In this document: one piece after another, positions 25,568 to 34,628 of the stretch | Layout of the letters: every line of letters begins with the position of its first letter | How positions within the stretch are numbered: position 1 is the stretch's first letter | NCBI GenBank assembly: GCA_002437725.1 | Contig: DJRF01000022.1 | Coordinates: 37,217-101,216, forward strand | Reading direction: 5' to 3' | Length of the DNA stretch: 64,000 nt | Source of the DNA: Treponema sp. UBA6367 | Lineage (GTDB): Bacteria > Spirochaetota > Spirochaetia > Treponematales > Treponemataceae | The notes under the pieces: generated by a model | Seen by the model: the letters and a program-made list of their open reading frames with translations, nothing else | What the model was told of the DNA's origin: nothing | Databases searched by the model: none | Position numbers and translations under genes: made by a program

Positions 25568-25804
25568 ATGAGTGATATAGTTTTTGATAATTACACACAG
25601 CAATTAGATTTATTACAACCTTTTCAGTTAGAAATTCTACGTAAAAAGATTGATTCCATTATTGCCTCACGAAAAAAGGCAGCGAATTCTCAACTCAAAA
25701 ACGATAAGGCTCTTTTTGAACACTTCTCAGGTATTGGCAAAGGAATAGACGCAGAAACTGAAAAACAAGAATACTTTGAGGCAAAGTATGGACATTTTAA
25801 TTGA
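25568..25804 (+). CDS. Probable antitoxin of a VapC-like (PIN) toxin
   Basis: This 78-residue, charged, mostly helical protein (LLQPFQLEILRKKIDSIIASRKK, then LFEHFSGIGKGIDAETEKQEYFEAKYG) matches the style of small antitoxins paired with PIN-domain ribonucleases: an N-terminal dimerising part and a C-terminal toxin-wrapping tail with FSGIGKG. Its 3' end overlaps the toxin start by 17 bases, as in toxin-antitoxin operons. The toxin gene is broken (next entry), so this would be an orphan antitoxin. No recognised DNA-binding motif is obvious. Confidence 0.65.
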   Translation: MSDIVFDNYTQQLDLLQPFQLEILRKKIDSIIASRKKAANSQLKNDKALFEHFSGIGKGIDAETEKQEYFEAKYGHFN

Positions 25805-26022
25805 TACAAACATCATCTTAGATTGGTTCCTAAAACGCGAACCTTTTTATGAAGAATCAAAAAGATTACTAAACAAATGCTGGTTCTCAAACATAAACTC
25901 ATATCTCACCATACATTCAATCTGCGATATATCATTTATAATTGATAAGAAATATATCCGACTTTACGACATCTTCTGTTCCAGCAATAGAACCTAGAGA
26001 TTTTCTGACTTTGTATAAATAA
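25788..26022 (+). pseudogene. Decayed PIN-domain toxin (VapC-like), internally deleted
   Basis: The N-terminal part reads MDILIDTNIILDWFLKREPF, the PIN start with the first catalytic Asp (DTN). It continues through SYLTIHSICDISFIID, then goes out of frame and stops at 25997. In the +1 frame the same DNA reads SDFTTSSVPAIEPRDFLTLYK and stops at 26022, which is the normal C-terminus of such toxins. About 60 middle residues that carry the other acidic catalytic residues are missing. So an internal deletion joined the two ends out of frame, and the toxin is dead. Confidence 0.75.
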
Positions 26023-26044
26023 ACAAAACTTTTTCCGCCGAAAA

Positions 26045-26788
26045 CTAATTTTCTTCTTCGTATAGAACTTTTTGACTTTTACGGATATACGAATACTGGT
26101 TTCTTGCTTTTTTGCTATAGCGGACGCCCAAATTCAGCTGGTACAGCCAGGCAAGATGAAAAGGCTGAACCAAGCGATTTGTGCCGAAGTTCGGGTAATC
26201 CAAGGAAAAAGTTCCGTCCAAAAGAATAGTCCACCCAGAAGACAAAGGCAGTTCCATTCCCACAAGACCGCCTCCTCCAAGGTAATGAAGGTGATATTCA
26301 TCTGTAAGCTGGTACATATAGTGCAAGCCTGCCCCGAATTTCAGGCGAACGTATTTCCACATATCCGCTTCCAAAATCGGACCTGCAAAAAGGTCGAACG
26401 CATAAAGAACTGTTTGCTTTGGAAACTGCTTTACATCGTTGAACTGATTGTAAAAAGGGTAAAAGGCGGAAACTCTGATTACAGAATTTACCGGCTTCAT
26501 GTACTTTGTTTGAATTTGAAAAAACGCTCCCAAAAAAGTGTTCTGCCAAACATAGTTATTCCTGCCGCTTTGAGTCTGAATCCTAGTAACCTGAGCAAGG
26601 GCTGCACCTTCATTAAAAACAATGAACGGTTTTTGCTTTATTTCCGGAAAGCCAGTTTTTTCGTTTATTTTTGGACTTTCTGCAGAATTTTCTACGTGAT
26701 TTTCCGACTCTTCGAGAACCTGGCAAAAAATTGCAGAAGAAAAAATCAGAGTTGCAAAAGCAAAGAAAATTTTTTTTGTATATTTCAT
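26045..26788 (-). CDS. Hypothetical exported protein, probable outer-membrane beta-barrel
   Basis: I do not recognise this 247-residue protein. The ATG at 26788 is chosen because GAGGAA lies before it and a signal peptide follows directly (MKYTKKIFFAFATLIFSSAIFC). The mature part has many alternating aromatic strands, such as FFQIQTKYMKPVNSVIRVSAFYPFYN, FGAGLHYMYQL, LVGMELPLSSGWTILLDG and LAWLYQLNLGVRYSKK. That pattern suggests a small outer-membrane barrel, though the protein could also be periplasmic. A possible second translation cue is the late charged tail ending in EEEN. The neighbours are a small lipoprotein (26838) and other exported proteins on the same strand. Confidence 0.7.
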   Translation of the reverse strand: MKYTKKIFFAFATLIFSSAIFCQVLEESENHVENSAESPKINEKTGFPEIKQKPFIVFNEGAALAQVTRIQTQSGRNNYVWQNTFLGAFFQIQTKYMKPVNSVIRVSAFYPFYNQFNDVKQFPKQTVLYAFDLFAGPILEADMWKYVRLKFGAGLHYMYQLTDEYHLHYLGGGGLVGMELPLSSGWTILLDGTFSLDYPNFGTNRLVQPFHLAWLYQLNLGVRYSKKARNQYSYIRKSQKVLYEEEN

Positions 26789-26837
26789 AAATATTCCTCG
26801 ACAAAAAGCTGCTTCGCGGTTGCGCTGCAAATAAAAA

Positions 26838-27176
26838 TTACCTAGAAACGTGGTACAAAGTCAGATTTTTTGTTGTATTTTCCGAGCCGAACGTCCAAGT
26901 AAGAAAAAGCATGGAACCGCGGATGTCCCACTCTGTGTTTATGGAAGTTCCGTCAGATTCTGAAAAGACTAAAACGTTATCAATTACAGAATATTCTCCT
27001 TCGTAGTTTTTAACTCCATCATTGGAAAGAATTTTCGCAACAAATGTGCCGTCCGAAATAAAAGTTATTGAATCTCCATTGTTATCCGCCCATTTTCCAT
27101 AAAGAGGCGAAGGCACGTAGCACGAAGAAAACACAATTGCCATTAAAACAAATGCTAAAAAAACTATTTTTTTCAT
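26838..27176 (-). CDS. Hypothetical small lipoprotein
   Basis: The start at 27176 is chosen because GGAG lies upstream and a lipoprotein signal follows: MKKIVFLAFVLMAIVFSSC with Cys19. The 112-residue protein continues YVPSPLYGKWADNNGDSITF, then a pattern like EGEYSVIDNVLVFSESDG. This W/G pattern (LYGKW...GDSITFISDGTF...YEGEYSVIDNVL) is typical of small lipocalin-like lipoproteins that describe how a value differs from a baseline. Function is unknown. It lies 39 bp downstream of the 27216 gene on the same strand. Confidence 0.7.
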   Translation of the reverse strand: MKKIVFLAFVLMAIVFSSCYVPSPLYGKWADNNGDSITFISDGTFVAKILSNDGVKNYEGEYSVIDNVLVFSESDGTSINTEWDIRGSMLFLTWTFGSENTTKNLTLYHVSR

Positions 27177-27215
27177 AAATACTCCAATTAATAAGCAAGG
27201 TTGCAACGCAATTTT

Positions 27216-27830
27216 TTAATCACGCAGATTTTCTGCTCTTATATCATCAATAGATTCTTCTACTTCCTGGGGAAGAACATTGTATTCAAGTTCTTTTCGC
27301 TCTCCGCCTTTCACCTGGACTCCGTAAGTTCCGCCGGCGCTTGTTCCTTTTTTTATGACTATATTGTCATACCAAACTTTGCCGGGCTGCACGCCGGTAA
27401 CGTTCATGCAGCCGTACATTTTTCCGTTTGCCCGAATGTTAGCCTTTGTATTACATTCACCATTTAAAATCCAGCCGTCTATGTCGCAGTAATTTTTATA
27501 GATGATTGTAACAACGCCTTTAAAGCCTCGGATTCTTGCCCAGTATTCGCAAGAACCGCTTATGTTTCCGTAGACTTTTTCGCGGCCAAGTTTTGCAAGA
27601 TTGCTGCGCTTGTGCATGTGCGTAAGTTTTTTGTGGCTGCTCAAAGAAGATTCATTGTAGGCTTTAAGGTATTCAATCTCTGTCTGATTTTGAGCTTGAC
27701 TTTCGCATTGGCTTTCAGAATCTTCAGGAATAGAAAAGTCATTTAGCTCTACCCCTTTGCAAACTGCGGCAGAAATGAACGCAATTGTAAATAAAATAAA
27801 TGCAATAGCAATTTTGTTTTGTTTTATCAC
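27216..27830 (-). CDS. Hypothetical exported protein, paralogue of the neighbouring FnIII protein's C-terminal part
   Basis: The GTG at 27830 is chosen over a TTG at 27851 because GGAGAAGG precedes it, giving 204 residues. It overlaps the stop of the preceding frame by four bases (GTGA), a sign of translational coupling. A signal peptide (IAIAFILFTIAFISAAVC) is followed by a mature part with KLTHMHKRSNLAKLG, YGNISGS, LNGECNTKANIRANGKMYG and GKVWYDNIVIKKGTSAGG. These segments align with MHKPSDLDKVG, NGNISGT, LNGNTDTTSNMSANGNMH and GYVVYNNLQIKGGAAGG of the frame at 27827-28504. So the two come from a duplication. Function unknown. Confidence 0.7.
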   Translation of the reverse strand: MIKQNKIAIAFILFTIAFISAAVCKGVELNDFSIPEDSESQCESQAQNQTEIEYLKAYNESSLSSHKKLTHMHKRSNLAKLGREKVYGNISGSCEYWARIRGFKGVVTIIYKNYCDIDGWILNGECNTKANIRANGKMYGCMNVTGVQPGKVWYDNIVIKKGTSAGGTYGVQVKGGERKELEYNVLPQEVEESIDDIRAENLRD

Positions 27831-28504
27831 TTGCCTTCTCCTACCAACCAATCAACTTTATCTTCCTTTAGAACAACTGTTCCGTTTGAAGAATTCGTTC
27901 TGTCCAACTCGTAAGTTTGAACAAGGTAATAACCGCCGCCAGCGGCTCCGCCTTTTATTTGCAGATTGTTATAAACAACGTAACCTGGATACATTCCGCA
28001 AAGGTAATGAGTGTCGCCTGTCTGCTTGATTGATTTTTTTACAGAATCTGAAAGCCGTTCAAATGCATTTCCGATAGAAGAATCATTTGTGACATCAATA
28101 TTTTTTGTGTAACACTGAACGGTTTCGTGCATATTTCCGTTGGCGCTCATGTTTGAAGTTGTATCTGTATTGCCGTTTAGAACAAACTTTATGCCTAAAG
28201 AGCTGTCGTCGCCAATAAAGTGGTCGGCATAATTTGTGTACGGCATTGTAATTTCCGCGCCCAAACCGGCAACCTTTGCGTTATATCCTAGAGTTCCGCT
28301 TATATTGCCATTTACAGATTCTTCGCCAACTTTGTCTAAGTCGCTAGGCTTGTGCATGAGTGTAAGTTTTGCCTGAGAGCTTGCAATATTCTTGTTGTAT
28401 TCGCGGAACCACTGTTCACGAGTTATAGCACCATAACCGCGGGCATTGTGCTCAGGGTCGTTTTCTGGATTATTTGATTTTCGGCCTTGTCCTAAACTAT
28501 TTAT
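27827..28504 (-). pseudogene. C-terminal part of the FnIII lipoprotein, separated by a frameshift
   Basis: The frame is open from 28504 to 27827 (225 codons), yet its first 49 codons contain no ATG, GTG or TTG. The paralogue at 27216 aligns upstream of the first ATG (28357), for example REYNKNIASSQAKLTLMHK with KAYNESSLSSHKKLTHMHK. So the real coding sequence begins earlier. The upstream gene stops at 28497 inside this frame. Removing one A from taaataaatag (28507-28497) would join both frames into one protein of about 833 residues. Possible causes are a recent mutation, a programmed +1 frameshift or a sequencing error. The domain has NGNISGT and SANGNMH motifs of unknown function. Confidence 0.7.
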
Positions 28505-30329
28505 TTAGGGAAACCACTTTGTAATAGTAGAAAACCCCGGATTTTGCAGTATCGTAGGAATCTAAATAATACAAATCGTAAATTGCAGAACTGTTTATTT
28601 TTGTAAATCCTGAATTTGGCTTTGCAGAGCGGTAAACATCGTAGCCGCCGTCTGCGCCGCCTTCAGGTTCCTCCCAAGTTATAAGGACAGGATACACTTC
28701 GTTCTTGTTGGTTTTCCACAAGGAGCTGTCAAAAGCGCCGCCGAGCGCTGCAACTTTACTTGAAACTGTTTTCTCGCCTGCGGTTTTTGAAGCAGACACC
28801 TTTTCTGGAGCTTCTGGAACTGGAGCGGCAACAAAACTCTTTGAACTTTCTTTATTTACGCCATTTTCGTTTACAGTTGTAATAACAAAGAATTTTTCGT
28901 CTTTTAGCTCAACTTCTGCAAAAAGATTTCCATTTTCGTCTAAAGCGCCCGAAGTTGAAAGAACAAGTGTGTCAAAAAGTCCATTCTTTTCTGAATCAGA
29001 ATATATATTGTATTTAAAATCTACCGCCTGCGCAGAATCCACAGAATTTATTGCCGGCGACCAAATTATTTTTTTATGATTTTTATCGCTTCCGTCGTCA
29101 ACCTGGACAGAATCCGGCGGACTTAGCAAAAATCCGTAGGCAGGACTTGCGGACTCTTTGCCGCTTTCGCTGAACGCGCTTTTTAAAAGCGTTCCAGTTC
29201 CATCGTCGGCAGCTTTTATTGCCTGCACAAAATAGTAATAATATATTCCAGGCTTTGCAGTTTTGTCTTCATAAAGAGATGTCGCATTCGGCTTTAAAAG
29301 TTTGTAAACAGAATCTACTGAACTGGTTCTGTAAAGAGTGTAAGAAGTGTTTGCATCTGAGCCAGCTGACCACTTTACAAACAAAGAAGAGCTGTTTGTT
29401 CCAAGCCCGTTTTCTACAGTCACATCAGAAGGGGCGACAGGCGCTCCCGGCTGCAAAGAATAGCCCATTGCAACAGGACTTGCGCAAGATTCTTTTTTAG
29501 AACTATTTATGGCATAAACTTTGTAATAAAATTCAGTGCCTTGATCCTGTTCGTCAATGGAATCTGCAAATTCGGTTTCGCTCGCCCAAACTTCTTTTAT
29601 GCTGTAAAAATTGCCTTGCTCACGGTCGCCCCGCTCAACTTTGTATTTTTCAGCATCCGGAACGCCAGCCCACTTTACTGTAATAGAATCTGAAGAAGTT
29701 CCCTTTGACGCTTCCACATTTGAAACCGGCAAAAGCAGCGTTCCGTAAATTGAAGGGTCGGCAAGGACTTCTGTTTTGCCAGTATCGTTGCCTTCTGAGT
29801 CGTAAATCTTTCGCTCCGCATAATCCGGGTAATAGTCGCTCTGCTCATACCCTTTAGGCAAATTCTGCGCGAAAACCCGGTAATAGTAAATAAAATTTAA
29901 TTCAGGGCTGGTGTATTTTGGCTCTTGAATTATTGTATCCGTATAGCGGGTGTTAAAAATGTCCGAAGATGTTAGAAGCTCAAAGTCGCCTTCTGCAGGC
30001 ATTTGCCAAGTGCCATCTGGATTTTTTGTCTTTACAACGGCCCGCTCTATTTTATAGGAAGAAGCATATTTTACCGCAGACCAGCTTATTTCAATCTTAT
30101 TTGAATAAAGCCCTTGAGAAACGAAGAGTTCTTTTGGGGCGTCTAGTTTTTCAATTTTTAATTCCGGCGTCAAAAGGTCGTAAAGGCTTGACGTATTGCT
30201 GCTTTTGTCCATATCGACTTTTTGCTGAAAAAAATCTGCGCAGGAACTAAACGCAACGGCGGCAAATATGCAAAGGCTTAAAAACCGCAAATAACCAATA
30301 TGATTTTTTTTAAGATTTCTTACTTTCAT
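28497..30329 (-). CDS. Lipoprotein with fibronectin type III-like repeats
   Basis: The 610 residues start with a lipoprotein signal (LCIFAAVAFSSC, Cys30). About five FnIII-like repeats follow, each with strands such as NKIEISWSAVKYASSYKIER, SITVKWAGVPDAEKYKVERG, SLFVKWSAGSDANTSYTLYR and FYYYKVYAINSS. The last repeat (GGYDVYRSAKPNSGF to FYYYKVVSLNK) ends at the stop. The stop probably results from a one-base frameshift (see 27827-28504), so the intact product may be about 220 residues longer. FnIII repeats in exported bacterial proteins usually space or bind carbohydrates. Ribosome site GGGAGAA. It starts 3 bp after the stop of the 1424-residue relative. Confidence 0.82.
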   Translation of the reverse strand: MKVRNLKKNHIGYLRFLSLCIFAAVAFSSCADFFQQKVDMDKSSNTSSLYDLLTPELKIEKLDAPKELFVSQGLYSNKIEISWSAVKYASSYKIERAVVKTKNPDGTWQMPAEGDFELLTSSDIFNTRYTDTIIQEPKYTSPELNFIYYYRVFAQNLPKGYEQSDYYPDYAERKIYDSEGNDTGKTEVLADPSIYGTLLLPVSNVEASKGTSSDSITVKWAGVPDAEKYKVERGDREQGNFYSIKEVWASETEFADSIDEQDQGTEFYYKVYAINSSKKESCASPVAMGYSLQPGAPVAPSDVTVENGLGTNSSSLFVKWSAGSDANTSYTLYRTSSVDSVYKLLKPNATSLYEDKTAKPGIYYYYFVQAIKAADDGTGTLLKSAFSESGKESASPAYGFLLSPPDSVQVDDGSDKNHKKIIWSPAINSVDSAQAVDFKYNIYSDSEKNGLFDTLVLSTSGALDENGNLFAEVELKDEKFFVITTVNENGVNKESSKSFVAAPVPEAPEKVSASKTAGEKTVSSKVAALGGAFDSSLWKTNKNEVYPVLITWEEPEGGADGGYDVYRSAKPNSGFTKINSSAIYDLYYLDSYDTAKSGVFYYYKVVSLNK

Positions 30330-30332
30330 AAA

Positions 30333-33300
30333 CTAGTTCTCCCACCAGCCGTAATCTGGTTTTTGTCCATTATAGCCATTGCCATTGATGTCTGCTGGAA
30401 GCCATTTTTTTACTTCTTCAGTACCAGAAACATTTTTAGAGAATGTTTTAGAGCCATCGCGTTCAACTTCAACTGCAAATTCTGAATTTGAAGAGGCGAA
30501 TTTAACAGTCGCGGAGTAAGAACTTAATGAAGCGAAAGGTTCTTGCGAGGCGGTTACTGTAAGAGGAATTTTTTCATTTAAATCAAAATCTTTATATGAT
30601 TTTATTCCCAGAAAAGAACTTTCGAGTTTTCTAATTGAAAGATACTCTAATGTTTTAGAACTTTTTCTTCCTCGTTTAAAATCTCCTGAAAGCCCTTCTG
30701 CATCTGAAATGGTTAAAAAGTTTATTAGTTTTCCTTTATCGGTCAATTCAGCAACACTGGTAAAATTTTGATAAGGCAATTTATCCCAGCCATATATAAA
30801 ACTTGAAATACTCCAATCAAATCTACTAGAAGCATCTTGTTCCCAAGTAAACTTTCCTGTTTTTTCTGTACTATCATAACCATATACAGGTTTGGAATCT
30901 CCAAAAGCGGTTCCTGTTCCATAATCTTCCATTTTTGAATCTTTTATTAGATCCGCAATTACAAGCATAGCTGCCTTTGCAAGCTCTTCGTCTGTTATCT
31001 GCCTGTAGGCATAAACAGAACCTTTGTCGCCGACTGAAATTTCAATGGTCTGGTCTTTTCCTTCCTCATCTTTAAATGTCCTGGAAGCCTTTAGCATGTA
31101 ATAATGTTTTGCGTCCCTAAGAACCTTTAAAAGGCCGTCGGTGTTTGTTCCGCCGTTTCTTATGCTCCGCGGCATGAGTGTTACCGCAGTAGCATTAGGA
31201 CTTTCAATGAGCAAATCGTATTTTGAATCTGCAACATTTATATCTGCCACAGAAAAGTCAGCTGGGTTTAAGTCAACAATTTTTACCCAGCCGTCCTTTT
31301 TATTTGTGTTCAACATAAAAAGTTCCGCTTTATCAAAGCCTTGCTTTTTTTCTTCCGTATCATACTTAGACCAAGACAGATTTTCTGAATAATAGTAGTT
31401 GTCTTTTAGATAATCGTCCCCTGAAGGATTTCCGCCATACTTAGCTTTAGGCGTTTCAAATGCCAAAAGATAGCCTTTGTTATTCTTTTCATTATTGCCG
31501 TCTTTTTGCTTTGCAATGTAATCTTCAAAATACGAATCAACTTTCAGCCTTTCCGGCGCATCTGGAGAGTAGCACGCTAAATAATCGTAAGCTTTATATG
31601 GATTTTCAGGAGGAAACTGCGCCGTATTAAGGCTGTTTGAAAAATCTTCTTTTTGCCATTCAGAACCGTTTGCAGCATTATAAGAGCGGTAATATATAGT
31701 AGGCTTCTGCTCTTTTTTGTACGGCTCTTTCCAAGAAAGCTTTACAGAGCTGTTTGTAGTCGCCTTTGAAGCATTTAGTCCATGCCCATAACCATAAGTT
31801 GAATCAACTTTTTCTACTTTGCTTAAAGATTCCGATGTATAAGAAATAGAAGCTTCCGTCCCTTTTATTTCCAGCTCATCCATTTCAAAATCAGAATCTT
31901 TTAAAACAGGAATAATTGTATAGCCGTAAGGGAATCCCCATTTTAATTGAGCCTGATCTATTTCATATTGATTTTCATAGTTTTTTGTAGGTTTATAAAT
32001 ATCTTTAAAAGTAATTTCGTTTGCGGTCTTCGTGCAGCTTGTGCTTTCTTTAATATCTGAACCGTCATTTAAAAGCGATAGAGAATTGTTAGTTTCTGAA
32101 TAAAAATAAACGTCCGCTTTATTTTTTAAATCTGAATAGTAATTTTCGCTGTATTTTTTGCGGACAATTAAATAGCCGTTTGCGCCCTGAACGCTGTTCC
32201 ACCTTAAAGTTATTCTGTCCGTTGTTCCTTCTATAAAGAAACCTTTTTCTATCTTAGAAGCAGCGCCATCTTGTTTTGAATACTCTATTGCTCCCGGCCC
32301 TAAAGTTAGAACTTTAAAATCTTCAGGAGATTGTGTAGTGTCAAGTTGTGTTGCGCCGTCAGAATCTACAGAGTAGGCTTCAAGCTTAAACTCAATTTTT
32401 TCCCCGGCGATTTCAGCATTTGTTGTATTAAATGCTTCGCCAGTTTTTCCGTAAGGCTCTGTTATTTCGCAAGTTAGATTGCCATCTTCGTCAGTTTGAA
32501 TTTCAGAAATGTTTTCTGCTTCAATAGGAGCCCCGTTATATTCCGCAGTTATTTTATACCCTTCAGCTTTTTGAACTGGCTTCCATAAAATTTTTACAGA
32601 ATTGTAATTCGGTTCAAAATACGGCTCTGGAGTGCCAAGTGTTTTATACCCCCCCCCTTCACTTTCTGGAGGGTTTAGAGTCTTGCTTTTTTCCATTCCA
32701 TTATTAGCAGTCAAAGTATAATCTTTTCTTATATCGCCGCTGTTTGCAGAATGTTTAAATGCAACAAGACCTTCTCCGCTTAAGTTTTTTTCAAGCTCTG
32801 CATTGTCTAGCACTAAACTATTAATCTGAGTTGAATCGTTATCTTTCCAGGACAGCGTATATTTGCAGTCTTTGTTATAAGTCCAAGAAAGCAGAAAACC
32901 ATCCTTATAGCCATCTTTTACAGAAAAGTCTTCTACGCTAGGCATCTTGCTCATGTCATTTATAACGATTACAGAACCTGGCGCGCTAACAGAAATATAC
33001 GCCTTGCTTACGTCAGAAGATTCTGAATCTGCATCAAGAATGTACACTGCGTAAGTATACTTTTGATAGTAATTTTCATCATCAATAGGCTGATAATTAA
33101 ACTCTTTTGGAAATATGGAATAAGATGTGCTTTGTAAATAGTTTTTATTTTCTTCCTCTACAGTGTCTTCTGTTCCTTCCTCAGCAGCTTTTTTCATTTT
33201 TTGGCAAGTTTCTTCTATTACGTAATTGTAAGGCTGCCCAAAATCGTCAAACTTAAAATTCAATGCGACCGAAAAACTTTCTATTTTAGCAGGGTCAGCC

Positions 33301-34607
33301 TCGTTTTCTTTTGGCTTTTCTTTATAAGCAGAAGAAACAGAAATTGACGGAGTATTTATAAGCCAGCCGGATTCTTCGCCATAAGATTCATCAGAAGTTA
33401 TAAGCTTTTTGCCGTTATCGTCTATAAACGACTGCACGCGGTACGAATACTTCTCGCCAACTTTTACGTCTTTATCTATGTAGGTTATTTTTGTTCCAGG
33501 AATATAATTTTTATAATTCTGGTCGGTTTCAGTTTCTTCCGCTGGGTACTCTACCAAAATTGAACCTTCTGGCATAACCGTTACATTAGATTCTTCTGGC
33601 GCGGCATCAGTTTTCTTTTCAAAGTAAATTACAGAAGATGATGGCGTATTTTGTTTTTCAGAGCCCAAATAAGTCACAATGGAACTATAGGCGTAATCCG
33701 GAGCGGATTCTAATTTTTTATAGATTTTAAAATAGACAGGACGAGCTTCGTAAGCAGCAGAAGTTTTTATTTCCGCAAACTTTGGCAATATCCAAGAAAC
33801 TTTTACTTCGTCCTTAGAAGTTCCTTTCGCAACTGCTAATTTTTCTGGCGCTGCAGGAACTAAAGAATGTGCAGTGGACTGATTTTCAGGGTCGCTGCTT
33901 TCCGTGTTGTTTTGCGCAGATTTTTTGTAGGCTTTTACCTGCACATTGTAATTTGTGTTTGGCTCAAGTCCTGTAAATGTATAAACAGTATCCGCATCGC
34001 TTGAAACTTCGGTAGCGGCGATTGTTACTTCTTTTAAAACTTTTGTAATATCTGCGTTCCAAAGGATTACCGTATAATTCAGCTCGCTGTTAAGATAAGT
34101 TTTTGGAGTGCAGTTTACGCCCTTGTACCACTTTACAGTTATGGCGTCTCCATTAGCGCTCTGTTTTACCCAGGTAATTGCAGGCGTTGCAAGAGTCGTT
34201 CCAAAGCAAGTTGCGCTAAACTCTGAAAGAACGTTTTTACTATCAACTTCCTTAACCGCTCTTACCTTAAAATATTTTAGAATTCCAGGATTTTCTGAGG
34301 AAGTATAGTTGCAAGTAGCGTCGGAAGTTTCTCCGATTTTTATAAATTCCCCGGTCGAAGTGTCGCTTGAATAAATTTCATAATTTTTTGCATATTTTGA
34401 AGATGACCAAGTAAGCGTAATGCTTCTGTATCCTCCCTGCGTTGCAGTTATTTTTTCAGGAGGCAAAACCTCACCTTTCGAATAAGAAAGACCTGTGTAA
34501 ATATTAGGAGAATCCAGCAAATCTTGCTTGCACGAAAAAATTGATATTCCAGCACCCAAAATAGCTAGTAAACTTAGACACTTAAAATATGCTTTATTTA
34601 ATTTCAT
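30333..34607 (-). CDS. Giant fibronectin type III-repeat lipoprotein
   Basis: The 1424-residue protein begins with a lipoprotein signal (GAGISIFSC). It consists of many FnIII-like repeats with typical edges (SITLTWSSSKYAKNYEIYSS, AITVKWYKGVNC, EVKVSWILPKFA, SVKILWKPVQKAEGYKI, RITLRWNSVQGANGYLIVR, SVKLSWKEPYKKE). The C-terminus turns more acidic and irregular and ends NGQKPDYGWWEN. It contains no recognised enzyme domain. It is probably a long surface or periplasmic rod. A G9 run on its coding strand (32657-32649, in SEGGGYK) could change length by slippage and switch the gene off. It is followed by the 610-residue relative 3 bp downstream. Confidence 0.82.
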   Translation of the reverse strand: MKLNKAYFKCLSLLAILGAGISIFSCKQDLLDSPNIYTGLSYSKGEVLPPEKITATQGGYRSITLTWSSSKYAKNYEIYSSDTSTGEFIKIGETSDATCNYTSSENPGILKYFKVRAVKEVDSKNVLSEFSATCFGTTLATPAITWVKQSANGDAITVKWYKGVNCTPKTYLNSELNYTVILWNADITKVLKEVTIAATEVSSDADTVYTFTGLEPNTNYNVQVKAYKKSAQNNTESSDPENQSTAHSLVPAAPEKLAVAKGTSKDEVKVSWILPKFAEIKTSAAYEARPVYFKIYKKLESAPDYAYSSIVTYLGSEKQNTPSSSVIYFEKKTDAAPEESNVTVMPEGSILVEYPAEETETDQNYKNYIPGTKITYIDKDVKVGEKYSYRVQSFIDDNGKKLITSDESYGEESGWLINTPSISVSSAYKEKPKENEADPAKIESFSVALNFKFDDFGQPYNYVIEETCQKMKKAAEEGTEDTVEEENKNYLQSTSYSIFPKEFNYQPIDDENYYQKYTYAVYILDADSESSDVSKAYISVSAPGSVIVINDMSKMPSVEDFSVKDGYKDGFLLSWTYNKDCKYTLSWKDNDSTQINSLVLDNAELEKNLSGEGLVAFKHSANSGDIRKDYTLTANNGMEKSKTLNPPESEGGGYKTLGTPEPYFEPNYNSVKILWKPVQKAEGYKITAEYNGAPIEAENISEIQTDEDGNLTCEITEPYGKTGEAFNTTNAEIAGEKIEFKLEAYSVDSDGATQLDTTQSPEDFKVLTLGPGAIEYSKQDGAASKIEKGFFIEGTTDRITLRWNSVQGANGYLIVRKKYSENYYSDLKNKADVYFYSETNNSLSLLNDGSDIKESTSCTKTANEITFKDIYKPTKNYENQYEIDQAQLKWGFPYGYTIIPVLKDSDFEMDELEIKGTEASISYTSESLSKVEKVDSTYGYGHGLNASKATTNSSVKLSWKEPYKKEQKPTIYYRSYNAANGSEWQKEDFSNSLNTAQFPPENPYKAYDYLACYSPDAPERLKVDSYFEDYIAKQKDGNNEKNNKGYLLAFETPKAKYGGNPSGDDYLKDNYYYSENLSWSKYDTEEKKQGFDKAELFMLNTNKKDGWVKIVDLNPADFSVADINVADSKYDLLIESPNATAVTLMPRSIRNGGTNTDGLLKVLRDAKHYYMLKASRTFKDEEGKDQTIEISVGDKGSVYAYRQITDEELAKAAMLVIADLIKDSKMEDYGTGTAFGDSKPVYGYDSTEKTGKFTWEQDASSRFDWSISSFIYGWDKLPYQNFTSVAELTDKGKLINFLTISDAEGLSGDFKRGRKSSKTLEYLSIRKLESSFLGIKSYKDFDLNEKIPLTVTASQEPFASLSSYSATVKFASSNSEFAVEVERDGSKTFSKNVSGTEEVKKWLPADINGNGYNGQKPDYGWWEN

Positions 34608-34628
34608 AAAATTCTACTTTTAACCTGC

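Noticed and set aside
25776..25787. Upstream start of the toxin frame
   Set aside because: The PIN domain begins at the ATG at 25788; the four extra residues are not needed and have no ribosome site.
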